Position numbers and translations under genes: made by a program
Shown: piece after piece, positions 29,385 to 38,227 of the stretch
Layout: every line of letters starts with the position of its first letter
Numbering within the stretch: the stretch's first letter is position 1
Notes under the pieces: model-generated
Databases searched by the model: none
Seen by the model: the letters and a program-made list of their open reading frames with translations, nothing else
Told to the model about the DNA's origin: nothing
Assembly (NCBI RefSeq): GCF_002025205.1
Contig: NZ_CP019947.1
Span: 4,607,501 to 4,671,500, forward strand
Length of the DNA: 64,000 bases
Source of the DNA: Pseudomonas sp. CC6-YY-74
GTDB taxonomy: Bacteria; Pseudomonadota; Gammaproteobacteria; Pseudomonadales; Pseudomonadaceae
Direction: 5' to 3'

Positions 29385-29753
29385 ATGATTCAGACTCAAT
29401 CCATGCTCGACGTCGCTGACAACAGTGGCGCTCGTCGCGTTATGTGCATCAAGGTGCTGGGCGGTTCGCATCGCCGTTACGCGGGCATCGGCGACATCAT
29501 CAAGGTGACCGTCAAGGAAGCAATTCCGCGCGGTAAAGTGAAAAAGGGCCAAGTGATGACTGCTGTAGTAGTCCGCACTCGTCACGGCGTTCGTCGCCCT
29601 GATGGCTCGATCATTCGCTTCGATGGCAACGCTGCTGTTCTGCTGAACAACAAGCAAGAGCCGATCGGCACCCGTATTTTTGGGCCAGTGACTCGTGAAC
29701 TTCGCTCTGAGAAGTTCATGAAGATCGTCTCGCTCGCCCCTGAAGTGCTCTAA
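29385..29753 (+). CDS. rplN: 50S ribosomal protein L14
   Basis: 122-aa interface protein forming bridge B8 and the RsfS silencing site. MIQTQSMLDVADNSGARRVM is near-universal. In E. coli the spc promoter precedes rplN; the 22-bp gap here shows no such promoter. Confidence 0.97.
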   Translation: MIQTQSMLDVADNSGARRVMCIKVLGGSHRRYAGIGDIIKVTVKEAIPRGKVKKGQVMTAVVVRTRHGVRRPDGSIIRFDGNAAVLLNNKQEPIGTRIFGPVTRELRSEKFMKIVSLAPEVL

Positions 29754-29764
29754 GGAGATCCGAC

Positions 29765-30079
29765 ATGCAAAAGATTCGTCGTGACGACGAGATCATCGTG
29801 ATCGCCGGTAAAGACAAAGGTAAGCGTGGCAAGGTGCTCAAGGTTCTCGCTGACGACCGTCTGGTCGTTGGTGGGTTGAACCTGGTGAAGCGCCATACCA
29901 AGCCGAACCCGATGTCGGGCGTTCAGGGCGGTATCATCGAGAAAGAAGCGCCTCTGCACGCTTCCAACGTGGCCATTTTCAACAGTGAAACCAACAAGGC
30001 TGACCGTGTTGGTTTCAAAGTTGAAGAAGGTAAAAAAATTCGTGTCTTCAAGTCGACCCAAAAAGCGGTTGATGCTTGA
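29765..30079 (+). CDS. rplX: 50S ribosomal protein L24
   Basis: 104-aa assembly initiator binding 23S domain I, with a KOW motif (IVIAGKDKGKRGKVLKV, about 10-26). The 23S-like segment before rplC falls in a domain I region also linked to L24 binding, so L24 is an alternative ligand there. Confidence 0.97.
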   Translation: MQKIRRDDEIIVIAGKDKGKRGKVLKVLADDRLVVGGLNLVKRHTKPNPMSGVQGGIIEKEAPLHASNVAIFNSETNKADRVGFKVEEGKKIRVFKSTQKAVDA

Positions 30080-30099
30080 ACACTGCTAGGTAGAAGACC

Positions 30100-30639
30100 A
30101 TGGCACGACTAAAAGAGATTTACCGGAAAGAACTCGCGCCGAAGCTTAAGGAAGAACTTAAGCTTGCGAACGTGATGGAAGTTCCGCGCATCACCAAGAT
30201 CACTCTGAACATGGGCTTGGGCGAGGCGATCGGTGACAAGAAAGTCATCGAGCACGCTGTAGCCGATCTGGAAAAGATTACCGGTCAGAAAGTCGTAGTG
30301 ACTCATGCCCGTAAATCGATTGCAGGTTTCAAGCTGCGTGAAGATTGGCCGATTGGCGTCAAGGTAACCCTGCGCCGCGATCGCATGTACGAGTTCCTGG
30401 ATCGTCTGCTGTCTATCTCCCTGCCTCGGGTTCGCGACTTTCGCGGTCTGAATGCCAAGTCCTTCGATGGTCGTGGCAACTACAGCATGGGTGTTAAAGA
30501 GCAGATCATCTTCCCGGAAATCGACTACGACAAGATCGATGCCCTGCGTGGTCTGGACATAACCCTGACTACCACTGCGCGTACGGATGATGAGGGTCGT
30601 GCTTTGCTGCGCGCCTTCAAATTCCCGTTCCGCAACTGA
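30100..30639 (+). CDS. rplE: 50S ribosomal protein L5
   Basis: 179-aa protein that anchors 5S rRNA in the central protuberance. MARLKEIYRKELAPKL, VTHARKSIAGFKLREDWPIG and the C-terminal ALLRAFKFPFR are conserved. It ends 13 bp before rpsN. Confidence 0.97.
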   Translation: MARLKEIYRKELAPKLKEELKLANVMEVPRITKITLNMGLGEAIGDKKVIEHAVADLEKITGQKVVVTHARKSIAGFKLREDWPIGVKVTLRRDRMYEFLDRLLSISLPRVRDFRGLNAKSFDGRGNYSMGVKEQIIFPEIDYDKIDALRGLDITLTTTARTDDEGRALLRAFKFPFRN

Positions 30640-30652
30640 TTGGAGTTGGACC

Positions 30653-30958
30653 ATGGCTAAAATGAGCATGAAAAACCGTGAGCTGAAGCGTCAGCAAACG
30701 GTAGCCAAGTACGCGAAGAAGCGTGCTGCGCTGAAAGCTACCATCGCCGATCTGAACGCCAGTCCGGAAGCGCGTTGGGAAGCTCAGGTAGCCCTGCAGA
30801 AGCAGCCGCGTGATGCCAGCGCTTCGCGTCTGCGCAATCGCTGCCGCATTACCGGTCGTCCGCACGGCGTATATCGCAAGTTCGGTCTGTCGCGTATCAA
30901 GCTGCGTGAGGCTGCAATGCGTGGCGACGTACCGGGTCTGGTCAAGGCCAGCTGGTAA
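30653..30958 (+). CDS. rpsN: 30S ribosomal protein S14
   Basis: 101-aa long-form S14 without the zinc cysteines of the short form (MAKMSMKNRELKRQQTVAKY, then NRCRITGRPHGVYRKFGLSR). ATG at 30653. A strong terminator and new promoter follow before rpsH, so it is the last gene of its segment. Confidence 0.97.
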   Translation: MAKMSMKNRELKRQQTVAKYAKKRAALKATIADLNASPEARWEAQVALQKQPRDASASRLRNRCRITGRPHGVYRKFGLSRIKLREAAMRGDVPGLVKASW

Positions 30959-31014
30959 GTCCTCGTCGCACCCTGAGTCTGTCCGGTTGAGATACTTGGC
31001 GGATTCAGTCAGGC

Positions 31015-31054
31015 AAAATGAAACAAGCCCCTTTTGGGGCTTGATTCATTTTTG
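31015..31054 (+). terminator. Terminator between rpsN and rpsH, overlapping the next promoter
   Basis: A 17-bp stem with one mismatch (31015-31031 with 31036-31052, loop TTTT) followed by TT. The -35 box of the rpsH promoter (31041-31046) lies entirely within the 3' arm. Confidence 0.8.
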
Positions 31055-31069
31055 ATCAGTCTCTAGAAT
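31041..31069 (+). promoter_or_regulatory. Promoter for rpsH-rplF-rplR-rpsE-rpmD-rplO-secY-rpmJ
   Basis: -35 TTGATT (31041-31046), 17-bp spacer, -10 TAGAAT (31064-31069). It lies about 95 bp before rpsH. The -10 is identical to that of the rpsJ promoter. Confidence 0.7.
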
Positions 31070-31164
31070 GTTCGGCTCGCCTGAGCCAGGGCTTTTGATT
31101 TGCCCGGCGTTTTGGTGACTCTAGCCGTAAGGCTAATTCTTTTTGTATCAGGAGCGTCAAGCCC

Positions 31165-31557
31165 ATGAGTATGCAGGACCCGTTAGCGGACATGCTAACT
31201 CGTATCCGTAATGCCCAGATGGCTGAAAAGTCCGTCGTAAGCATGCCGTCTTCCACGTTGAAGGTGGCTGTAGCCAAAGTTTTGAAAGACGAAGGTTATA
31301 TTGCGGGATATCAGATCAGCGGTGAAGTTAAGCCGCAGCTGTCCATCGAGCTGAAATATTTCGAAGGCCGTTCGGTTATCGAAGAAGTGAAGCGCGTTAG
31401 CCGTCCAGGCCTTCGCCAGTACAAGTCCGTTGATGATCTGCCAAAAGTTCGTGGCGGTCTCGGCGTTTCCATCGTCTCCACCAATAAAGGTGTGATGACG
31501 GATCGCGCGGCGCGCGCTGCCGGTGTCGGCGGCGAAGTGCTTTGTACAGTGTTCTAG
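31165..31557 (+). CDS. rpsH: 30S ribosomal protein S8
   Basis: 130-aa 16S central-domain binder and, in E. coli, spc repressor. MSMQDPLADMLTRIRNAQ and STNKGVMTDRAARAAGVGGE are typical. It has its own promoter here, separated from rpsN by a 206-bp gap. Confidence 0.97.
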   Translation: MSMQDPLADMLTRIRNAQMAEKSVVSMPSSTLKVAVAKVLKDEGYIAGYQISGEVKPQLSIELKYFEGRSVIEEVKRVSRPGLRQYKSVDDLPKVRGGLGVSIVSTNKGVMTDRAARAAGVGGEVLCTVF

Positions 31558-31569
31558 GGGGGGATAAGC

Positions 31570-32103
31570 ATGTCACGCGTCGCTAAGAACCCCGTCACGT
31601 TGCCCGCTGGTGTAGAGATCAGTCTCGCCGGTCAGCAACTTTCGGTTAAGGGTGCCAAGGGTGCTCTAGAGCTGAATATTCATTCGTCCGTTGAAGTGGT
31701 CCAGGAATCCGGGGAGCTGCGTTTTGCTGCTCGCAACGGAGACCAGCAGACTCGCGCAATGGCCGGTACCACTCGTGCGTTGGTCAACAATATGGTGATC
31801 GGCGTAAGCACTGGCTTCGAGCGCAAGCTTCAGCTGGTAGGCGTTGGTTACAAGGCGCAAGCCAAAGGTCAGGTCTTGTCCCTGGCTCTAGGCTTCTCCC
31901 ACCCGATCAACTACGAGCTGCCGGAAGGCGTTGTTGCTGAAACCCCTAGCCAGACCGAAATCCTGATTAAGGGTGTCGATAAACAACTGGTTGGTCAGGT
32001 TGCTGCGGAAATCCGTGATTTCCGTCGTCCTGAACCTTATAAGGGCAAAGGTGTTCGTTACGCTGACGAAGTCGTCCGTCGTAAAGAAGCCAAGAAGAAG
32101 TAG
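31570..32103 (+). CDS. rplF: 50S ribosomal protein L6
   Basis: 177-aa protein next to the sarcin-ricin loop. MSRVAKNPVTLPAGVEI and the C-terminal RRPEPYKGKGVRYADEVVRR are conserved. A run of seven G across the rpsH stop region (31557-31563) precedes it. Confidence 0.97.
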   Translation: MSRVAKNPVTLPAGVEISLAGQQLSVKGAKGALELNIHSSVEVVQESGELRFAARNGDQQTRAMAGTTRALVNNMVIGVSTGFERKLQLVGVGYKAQAKGQVLSLALGFSHPINYELPEGVVAETPSQTEILIKGVDKQLVGQVAAEIRDFRRPEPYKGKGVRYADEVVRRKEAKKK

Positions 32104-32113
32104 GGCCTAGCAA

Positions 32114-32464
32114 ATGACCGACAAAAAAGTTACTCGACTGCGTCGCGCTCGCAAAGCACGCCTGAAAATGCACGAGCTCGAAGCCGTGCGTCTCTGCGTG
32201 TACCGCTCTTCGCAGCATATCTATGCCCAGGTCATTTCGGCCGACGGCAGCAAGGTTCTGGCCAGCGCCTCTACCTTGGACAAAGCACTGCGTGATGGCG
32301 CCACTGGCAACGTCGACGCAGCCAAGAAAGTTGGCGAGCTGGTTGCCGAGCGTGCGAAAGCCGCTGGTGTGACTCAGGTTGCATTCGACCGTTCTGGCTT
32401 CAAGTACCACGGCCGCGTCCAGGCGCTGGCTGATGCTGCTCGTGAAGGCGGGCTGGAGTTCTAA
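32114..32464 (+). CDS. rplR: 50S ribosomal protein L18
   Basis: 116-aa 5S rRNA-binding protein of the central protuberance, with basic N-terminus KKVTRLRRARKARLKMHELE and the family end AFDRSGFKYHGRVQALADAA. Confidence 0.97.
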   Translation: MTDKKVTRLRRARKARLKMHELEAVRLCVYRSSQHIYAQVISADGSKVLASASTLDKALRDGATGNVDAAKKVGELVAERAKAAGVTQVAFDRSGFKYHGRVQALADAAREGGLEF

Positions 32465-32467
32465 GTT

Positions 32468-32968
32468 ATGTCAAATAACGACCAAAAGCGCGACGAAGGC
32501 TATATCGAGAAACTGGTACAGGTTAACCGCGTAGCCAAAACCGTAAAGGGTGGCCGTATCTTCACTTTCACTGCGTTGACCGTAGTAGGTGATGGTAAGG
32601 GTCGCGTCGGTTTCGGCCGCGGCAAATCCCGTGAAGTGCCAGCTGCTATTCAAAAAGCGATGGAAGCTGCTCGTCGCAACATGATCCAGGTGGACCTGAA
32701 TGGCACCACTCTGCAGTACGCGATGAAGTCTGCCCATGGCGCCTCCAAGGTGTACATGCAGCCGGCTTCTGAAGGTACCGGCATCATCGCCGGCGGCGCC
32801 ATGCGTGCCGTGCTGGAAGTGGCTGGTGTGCAGAACGTTCTGGCCAAGTGCTACGGCTCGACTAACCCCGTGAACGTGGTACATGCCACTTTCAAAGGTT
32901 TGAAAGCTATGCAGTCGCCTGACTCTGTTGCGGCCAAGCGTGGCAAGAGCGTCGAGGAGATTCTCTAA
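32468..32968 (+). CDS. rpsE: 30S ribosomal protein S5
   Basis: 166-aa fidelity protein at the mRNA entry. The N-terminal dsRBD-like fold contains VNRVAKTVKGGRIFTFTALT, including residues tied to spectinomycin resistance in other species, which look wild type. It starts 3 bp after rplR. Confidence 0.97.
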   Translation: MSNNDQKRDEGYIEKLVQVNRVAKTVKGGRIFTFTALTVVGDGKGRVGFGRGKSREVPAAIQKAMEAARRNMIQVDLNGTTLQYAMKSAHGASKVYMQPASEGTGIIAGGAMRAVLEVAGVQNVLAKCYGSTNPVNVVHATFKGLKAMQSPDSVAAKRGKSVEEIL

Positions 32969-32970
32969 TC

Positions 32971-33150
32971 ATGGCTAATACCGTAAAAGTCACGCTGATC
33001 AAAAGCATGACCGGCCGTATCCCCAACCACAAACTCTGTGTGAAGGGGTTGGGTCTGCGTCGCATCGGTCACACCGTAGAAGTCCTGGATACTCCCGAGA
33101 ATCGCGGGATGATCAACAAGGCTTACTACATGCTGCGAGTCGAGGGTTAA
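32971..33150 (+). CDS. rpmD: 50S ribosomal protein L30
   Basis: 59-aa protein: MANTVKVTLIKSMTGRIPNH, then KLCVKGLGLRRIGHTVEV and end MINKAYYMLRVEG. It lies 2 bp after rpsE and 3 bp before rplO, in the conserved rpsE-rpmD-rplO order. Confidence 0.96.
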   Translation: MANTVKVTLIKSMTGRIPNHKLCVKGLGLRRIGHTVEVLDTPENRGMINKAYYMLRVEG

Positions 33151-33153
33151 TAC

Positions 33154-33588
33154 ATGTACCTGAACGATTTGAGTCCTGCGCCGGGTTCCCGTCGCGAGAA
33201 GCACCGTCCGGGCCGTGGTATCGGTAGTGGTTTGGGTAAGACCGGTGGCCGTGGCCACAAGGGTCAATCCTCCCGCTCCGGTGGCACCATTGCTCCGGGT
33301 TTTGAAGGCGGCCAGCAGCCTCTGCACCGTCGTTTGCCCAAGTTCGGTTTCGTTTCCCTGAAGGCTATGGATCGCGCAGAAGTGCGTACTTCCGAGCTGA
33401 ACAAGGTCGAAGGCGGCGTTATTACTCTGCAAGCGCTGAAGGATGCCAACCTGATTAACCAACATGTACGGCGTGTGAAAGTCATGCTGTCCGGTGCGGT
33501 TACTCAAGCGGTTACCCTTAAAGGTATCGCTGCCACCAAAGGTGCGCGTGCGGCTATCGAAGCAGCTGGCGGTAAGTTCGAGGAATAA
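33154..33588 (+). CDS. rplO: 50S ribosomal protein L15
   Basis: 144-aa assembly protein with a glycine/arginine-rich N-terminal arm (GSRREKHRPGRGIGSGLGKT) that threads into rRNA. Its stop directly abuts the secY ATG. Confidence 0.97.
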   Translation: MYLNDLSPAPGSRREKHRPGRGIGSGLGKTGGRGHKGQSSRSGGTIAPGFEGGQQPLHRRLPKFGFVSLKAMDRAEVRTSELNKVEGGVITLQALKDANLINQHVRRVKVMLSGAVTQAVTLKGIAATKGARAAIEAAGGKFEE

Positions 33589-34917
33589 ATGGCTAAGCAA
33601 GGTGCTCTCTCAGCGCTCAGCAATGGCGGGTTATCCGAGCTCTGGGCTCGTCTGCGCTTTCTGCTCATGGCGATTATCGTCTATCGCATTGGCGCACACA
33701 TTCCAGTTCCAGGCATAAACCCGGACCGGTTGGCGGACCTGTTTCGGCAGAATGAGGGGACCATTCTTAGCTTGTTCAACATGTTTTCCGGTGGCGCGCT
33801 GGAGCGCATGAGCATTTTTGCATTGGGGATCATGCCGTACATTTCGGCATCGATCATCATGCAGCTCATGACTGCTGTTAGCCCGCAACTGGAGCAGTTG
33901 AAGAAGGAAGGTGAGGCTGGTCGTCGTAAGATCAGCCAATACACCCGCTACGGCACCCTCGTTCTGGCATTTGTTCAAGCTATCGGCATGTCCGTTGGTT
34001 TGGCTAGTCAGGGCATAGCGTTTTCGGTTGATTTCGGCTTCCACTTCGTTGCAGTCACCACCTTTGTGGCGGGTGCAATGTTCATGATGTGGCTAGGCGA
34101 GCAAATCACTGAGCGTGGTGTTGGCAACGGTATCTCGATGCTGATTTTTGCAGGCATCGTGGCCGGTCTGCCGTCGGCGATCGGGCAGTCTTTCGAGTCT
34201 GCTCGTCAGGGCGATATCAATATCTTCGCCCTGATTGCCATCGGTTTGCTGGCAGTAGCGATCATCGGTTTCGTGGTGTTCATTGAGCGTGGGCAGCGCC
34301 GCATTGCGGTGCACTACGCCAAGCGTCAGCAGGGCCGCAAGGTCTTTGCCGCGCAGACCAGCCACTTGCCTTTGAAGGTGAATATGGCGGGGGTTATCCC
34401 GGCTATTTTCGCCAGCAGCCTTCTGTTGTTCCCGGCCTCGCTGGGTGCCTGGTTTGGTCAGTCCGAAGGTATGGGCTGGCTGCAGGATATTTCACAGGCT
34501 ATCGCTCCTGGTCAGCCGTTGAACATTTTGCTGTTTAGTGCAGGGATCGTTTTCTTCTGCTTCTTCTACACAGCGCTAATGTTCAATCCGAAAGACGTAG
34601 CGGAAAACCTGAAGAAGTCCGGTGCCTTTATTCCGGGTATCCGTCCGGGCGAGCAGTCGGCGCGCTATATCGATGGCGTATTGACTCGTTTGACCATGTT
34701 CGGTGCTCTGTACATGACGGCCGTTTGCTTGCTGCCCCAGTTTCTGGTGGTGGCGGCCAACGTACCGTTCTATCTTGGCGGGACCTCGTTGCTGATCGTG
34801 GTAGTGGTTGTGATGGACTTTATGTCGCAAGTACAATCGCACCTCGTTTCGCACCAGTACGAATCCCTGATGAAGAAAGCCAACCTGAAGGGCTACGGCA
34901 GCGGCATGATGCGCTGA
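33589..34917 (+). CDS. secY: Preprotein translocase channel SecY
   Basis: 442-aa inner-membrane pore of the Sec translocon with ten predicted membrane segments. [20 protein letters not shown], the plug region near [16 protein letters not shown]..., and the cytoplasmic loop C5 [19 protein letters not shown] are recognisable. It partners with SecE (7868-8236). It is embedded, as usual, between rplO and rpmJ. Confidence 0.97.
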
Positions 34918-34945
34918 AGTGTCCATAAGGTTCGAGGAGTTGGTG

Positions 34946-35062
34946 ATGAAAGTTCGTGCATCAGTGAAAAAGCTGTGCCGCAACTGCAAGATTATTCGTC
35001 GTGAAGGTGTCGTTCGAGTTATTTGCAGCGCGGAACCGCGTCACAAGCAGCGCCAAGGCTGA
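34946..35062 (+). CDS. rpmJ: 50S ribosomal protein L36
   Basis: 38-aa protein: [20 protein letters not shown] then [18 protein letters not shown]. It keeps the zinc ligands C11, C14, C27 and H33, i.e. the zinc-binding form. ATG at 34946 after GAGGAGTTGGTG. It closes the secY segment before a terminator. Confidence 0.96.
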
Positions 35063-35079
35063 GTGTGATTGAAATGTTA

Positions 35080-35116
35080 CAAGCCCGGCAGCTAGTGCGC
35101 TGCCGGGTTGATTATT
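35080..35116 (+). terminator. Terminator between rpmJ and rpsM
   Basis: Nine perfect GC-rich pairs (35084-35092 with 35099-35107) plus flanking CAA/TTG across a one-base bulge, then ATTATTTG. The -35 of the next promoter starts within the 3' arm. Confidence 0.75.
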
Positions 35117-35136
35117 TGTCCTTACAGCGCTAATAT
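35108..35136 (+). promoter_or_regulatory. Promoter of the alpha group (rpsM-rpsK-rpsD-rpoA-rplQ)
   Basis: -35 TTGATT (35108-35113), 17-bp spacer, -10 TAATAT (35131-35136). The leader of about 55 nt up to rpsM is where S4 would bind to repress the operon, as in E. coli; I did not resolve a pseudoknot. Confidence 0.6.
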
Positions 35137-35195
35137 CTCGCGCCTTATTTCTTGGCTTCCGGGGCGTAGGTAGCTGTCAATTGGAGTTCCACTGA

Positions 35196-35552
35196 ATGGC
35201 CCGTATTGCAGGCGTAAACATTCCGGATAACAAGCACGCTGTTATCTCGTTGACCTACATCTTTGGTGTTGGTCGCACTACCGCACAGAAAATCTGTGCG
35301 GCTGCTGGTGTTAATCCGGCAGTAAAGATCAAAGATCTCTCTGACGAGCAGATCGAGCAGCTGCGTGGCGAAGTAGCCAAGGTGAATACCGAAGGCGACC
35401 TGCGTCGTGAAGTGAACATGAAAATCAAGCGCTTGATGGACCTGGGTTGCTACCGCGGCCTGCGTCATCGTCGTGGTCTGCCGGTTCGCGGTCAGCGTAC
35501 CAAGACCAACGCGCGTACCCGTAAGGGCCCGCGTAAGCCGATCCGCAAGTAA
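35196..35552 (+). CDS. rpsM: 30S ribosomal protein S13
   Basis: 118-aa head protein contacting P-site tRNA with its basic tail (RTKTNARTRKGPRKPIRK). MARIAGVNIPDNKHAVISLT is typical. First gene of the alpha group. Confidence 0.97.
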   Translation: MARIAGVNIPDNKHAVISLTYIFGVGRTTAQKICAAAGVNPAVKIKDLSDEQIEQLRGEVAKVNTEGDLRREVNMKIKRLMDLGCYRGLRHRRGLPVRGQRTKTNARTRKGPRKPIRK

Positions 35553-35582
35553 TCGCATTCGCGCATCGACAGGAATCTAGTC

Positions 35583-35972
35583 ATGGCAAAACCTGCTGCT
35601 CGTACTCGTAAGAAAGTCAAAAAGACGGTGGTTGATGGCATCGCCCACATCCACGCTTCCTTCAACAACACAATCGTGACCATTACTGACCGTCAGGGTA
35701 ACGCCCTGTCCTGGGCTACCTCCGGTGGTTCGGGTTTCCGCGGCTCGCGTAAAAGCACCCCGTTCGCTGCCCAGGTGGCTGCTGAACGTGCTGGTCAAGC
35801 TGCGCTGGAATTCGGCCTGAAGAACCTCGACGTCAACGTCAAGGGTCCCGGTCCGGGTCGTGAGTCCGCTGTCCGTGCTTTGAACGGCTGCGGTTACAAG
35901 ATCGCCAGCATCACCGATGTGACACCCATCCCGCACAACGGATGCCGTCCTTCGAAGAAGCGTCGCGTGTAA
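35583..35972 (+). CDS. rpsK: 30S ribosomal protein S11
   Basis: 129-aa platform protein (MAKPAARTRKKVKKTVVDGI; end GCRPSKKRRV). ATG at 35583 after AGGAATCTAGTC. It includes the DVTPIPHNGCRP segment where an isoaspartate forms in E. coli S11. Confidence 0.97.
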   Translation: MAKPAARTRKKVKKTVVDGIAHIHASFNNTIVTITDRQGNALSWATSGGSGFRGSRKSTPFAAQVAAERAGQAALEFGLKNLDVNVKGPGPGRESAVRALNGCGYKIASITDVTPIPHNGCRPSKKRRV

Positions 35973-35989
35973 TCAGGAGACAGTGAGAA

Positions 35990-36610
35990 ATGGCTCGTTA
36001 CATTGGTCCCAAATGCAAACTGTCTCGTCGTGAAGGCACTGATCTTTTCCTGAAAAGTGGCGTCCGCGCCCTGGAATCGAAGTGCAACATCGAAGCAGCC
36101 CCAGGTATTCACGGTCAGCGCCGTAGCCGTCAGTCCGACTACGGCACCCAGCTGCGTGAAAAGCAAAAAGTTCGTCGTATCTACGGTGTGCTTGAGCGTC
36201 AATTCAGCGGTTATTACAAAGAAGCAGCCGGCAAGAAAGGCGCTACTGGTGAGAACCTGCTGCAACTGCTCGAGTGCCGTCTGGATAACGTGGTTTATCG
36301 TATGGGCTATGGTGCTACCCGCGCCGAATCCCGTCAGCTGGTTTCGCACAAAGCGATCAGCGTAAACGGTAAGACTGTAAACGTGCCGTCCTACCAGGTT
36401 AAAGCTGGCGACGTCGTTGCAGTTCGCGAGAAGTCGAAGAATCAGCTGCGTATTGTTCAGGCTCTTGAACTGTGTGCCCAGCGTGGCCGCGTTGAATGGG
36501 TAGAAGTAGACATTGAGAAGAAGTCCGGCCTGTTCAAAGCCGTACCGGTTCGCAGTGATCTCTCCGCTGACATCAACGAAAGCCTGATTGTCGAGCTCTA
36601 CTCCAAGTAA
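35990..36610 (+). CDS. rpsD: 30S ribosomal protein S4
   Basis: 206-aa 16S assembly initiator and, in E. coli, translational repressor of the alpha operon. MARYIGPKCKLSRREGTDLF and an S4 RNA-binding domain (about 94-155, CRLDNVVYRMGYGATRAESR) are complete. Confidence 0.97.
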   Translation: MARYIGPKCKLSRREGTDLFLKSGVRALESKCNIEAAPGIHGQRRSRQSDYGTQLREKQKVRRIYGVLERQFSGYYKEAAGKKGATGENLLQLLECRLDNVVYRMGYGATRAESRQLVSHKAISVNGKTVNVPSYQVKAGDVVAVREKSKNQLRIVQALELCAQRGRVEWVEVDIEKKSGLFKAVPVRSDLSADINESLIVELYSK

Positions 36611-36632
36611 GGGCTAGAAAATAGGTGCATCC

Positions 36633-37634
36633 ATGCAGATTTCGGTAAATGAGTTCCTGACCCCCCGCCATATCGATGTGCAGGTGGTCAGTCCGACCCG
36701 CGCCAAGATCACACTCGAGCCTCTCGAGCGTGGCTTTGGACACACCTTGGGCAACGCGCTGCGTCGCATCCTGTTGTCCTCCATGCCTGGCTGTGCAGTA
36801 GTCGAGGCCGAGATTGACGGTGTACTCCATGAGTACAGCGCCATTGAAGGTATTCAGGAAGATGTCATTGAAATCCTGCTTAACCTGAAAGGTCTGGCTA
36901 TCAAGTTGCACGGTCGCGACGAAGTGACGCTGACTCTGGCGAAGAAGGGCTCGGGTGTAGTCACCGCTGCCGATATTCAGCTGGATCATGATGTCGAAAT
37001 CGTCAATGGCGACCACGTGATCGCTAACATGGCTTCCACTGGCGCGCTGAACATGAGGCTCACCGTAGCTCGTGGTCGCGGCTATGAGCCGGCTGACGCT
37101 CGTCAGAGCGATGAAGATGAAAGCCGCAGCATTGGTCGCTTGCAGCTGGATGCTTCGTTTAGCCCGGTACGCCGTGTGTCGTACGTGGTAGAGAACGCTC
37201 GTGTTGAGCAGCGTACTAACCTGGACAAGTTGGTTATTGACCTGGAGACCAACGGTACTCTGGATCCTGAAGAGGCTATCCGCCGTGCCGCAACCATTCT
37301 GCAACAGCAGTTGGCTGCGTTCGTCGACCTCAAGGGTGACAGTGAGCCTGTGGTTATCGAACAGGAAGACGAGATTGATCCGATCCTGTTGCGTCCGGTT
37401 GATGACCTGGAACTGACCGTACGTTCGGCAAACTGCCTCAAGGCAGAGAACATTTACTACATCGGCGATCTGATTCAGCGCACCGAAGTGGAATTGTTGA
37501 AAACGCCGAACCTGGGCAAGAAATCCCTGACTGAAATCAAGGATGTTCTGGCTTCACGCGGTCTGTCCCTCGGTATGCGCCTCGACAATTGGCCGCCGGC
37601 AAGTCTGAAGAAAGACGATAAGGCGACTGCCTGA
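36633..37634 (+). CDS. rpoA: RNA polymerase alpha subunit
   Basis: 333-aa assembly platform of RNA polymerase. The N-terminal domain (about 1-235) dimerises and binds beta/beta'. The C-terminal domain (about 250-333, LLRPVDDLELTVRSANCLKA) carries the UP-element and activator-binding helix with the conserved Arg/Asn positions. Confidence 0.98.
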   Translation: MQISVNEFLTPRHIDVQVVSPTRAKITLEPLERGFGHTLGNALRRILLSSMPGCAVVEAEIDGVLHEYSAIEGIQEDVIEILLNLKGLAIKLHGRDEVTLTLAKKGSGVVTAADIQLDHDVEIVNGDHVIANMASTGALNMRLTVARGRGYEPADARQSDEDESRSIGRLQLDASFSPVRRVSYVVENARVEQRTNLDKLVIDLETNGTLDPEEAIRRAATILQQQLAAFVDLKGDSEPVVIEQEDEIDPILLRPVDDLELTVRSANCLKAENIYYIGDLIQRTEVELLKTPNLGKKSLTEIKDVLASRGLSLGMRLDNWPPASLKKDDKATA

Positions 37635-37676
37635 ACGTCATCATCACCGAACGTCAGTTTGGTAAGGAATTGAACC

Positions 37677-38063
37677 ATGCGTCATCGTAAAAGTGGCCGT
37701 CACCTTAGCCGCACAAGCGCACACCGTAAGGCTATGTTCCAGAACATGGCGGTGTCGCTGTTCGAGCACGAGCTGATCAAAACTACTCTGCCGAAAGCCA
37801 AAGAGCTGCGTCGCGTTGCCGAGCCGCTGATTACTCTGGCTAAAGAAGACAGCGTTGCTAACCGTCGTCTGGCCTTCGACCGTACCCGTTCGAAAGCCAT
37901 TGTCGGTAAGTTGTTCAACGACCTGGGCAAGCGTTACGCCACCCGTCAGGGCGGTTATCTGCGTATCCTCAAGTGCGGTTTTCGCACTGGTGACAACGCT
38001 CCGATGGCTTATGTTGAGCTGGTCGACCGTCCGGTCGGCGGCGCAGTAGAAGCTGCCGAGTAA
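37677..38063 (+). CDS. rplQ: 50S ribosomal protein L17
   Basis: 128 aa (MRHRKSGRHLSRTSAHRKAM; end VELVDRPVGG plus a short tail). Last gene of the alpha group, directly followed by a strong terminator. Confidence 0.97.
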   Translation: MRHRKSGRHLSRTSAHRKAMFQNMAVSLFEHELIKTTLPKAKELRRVAEPLITLAKEDSVANRRLAFDRTRSKAIVGKLFNDLGKRYATRQGGYLRILKCGFRTGDNAPMAYVELVDRPVGGAVEAAE

Positions 38064-38077
38064 GTTGTAGGTTGTAG

Positions 38078-38107
38078 AAAAAACCGGGCCTTGGCCCGGT
38101 TTTTTTG
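38078..38107 (+). terminator. Terminator after rplQ
   Basis: Nearly perfect hairpin (AAAAAACCGGGCC / GGCCCGGTTTTTT, 2-nt apparent loop) with a T-run. It closes the ribosomal protein cluster. Confidence 0.92.
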
Positions 38108-38227
38108 TTTTTGCTGGGGATAGTTTTCCGCACGCCATGTTTGATCTTATGGGCGACCGCCTGCTCGGGTAAGGTTTGGCCGTCTTCGAATCTGCCGATT
38201 ACGGCCCCATAAGAACAATTGCCCAGC

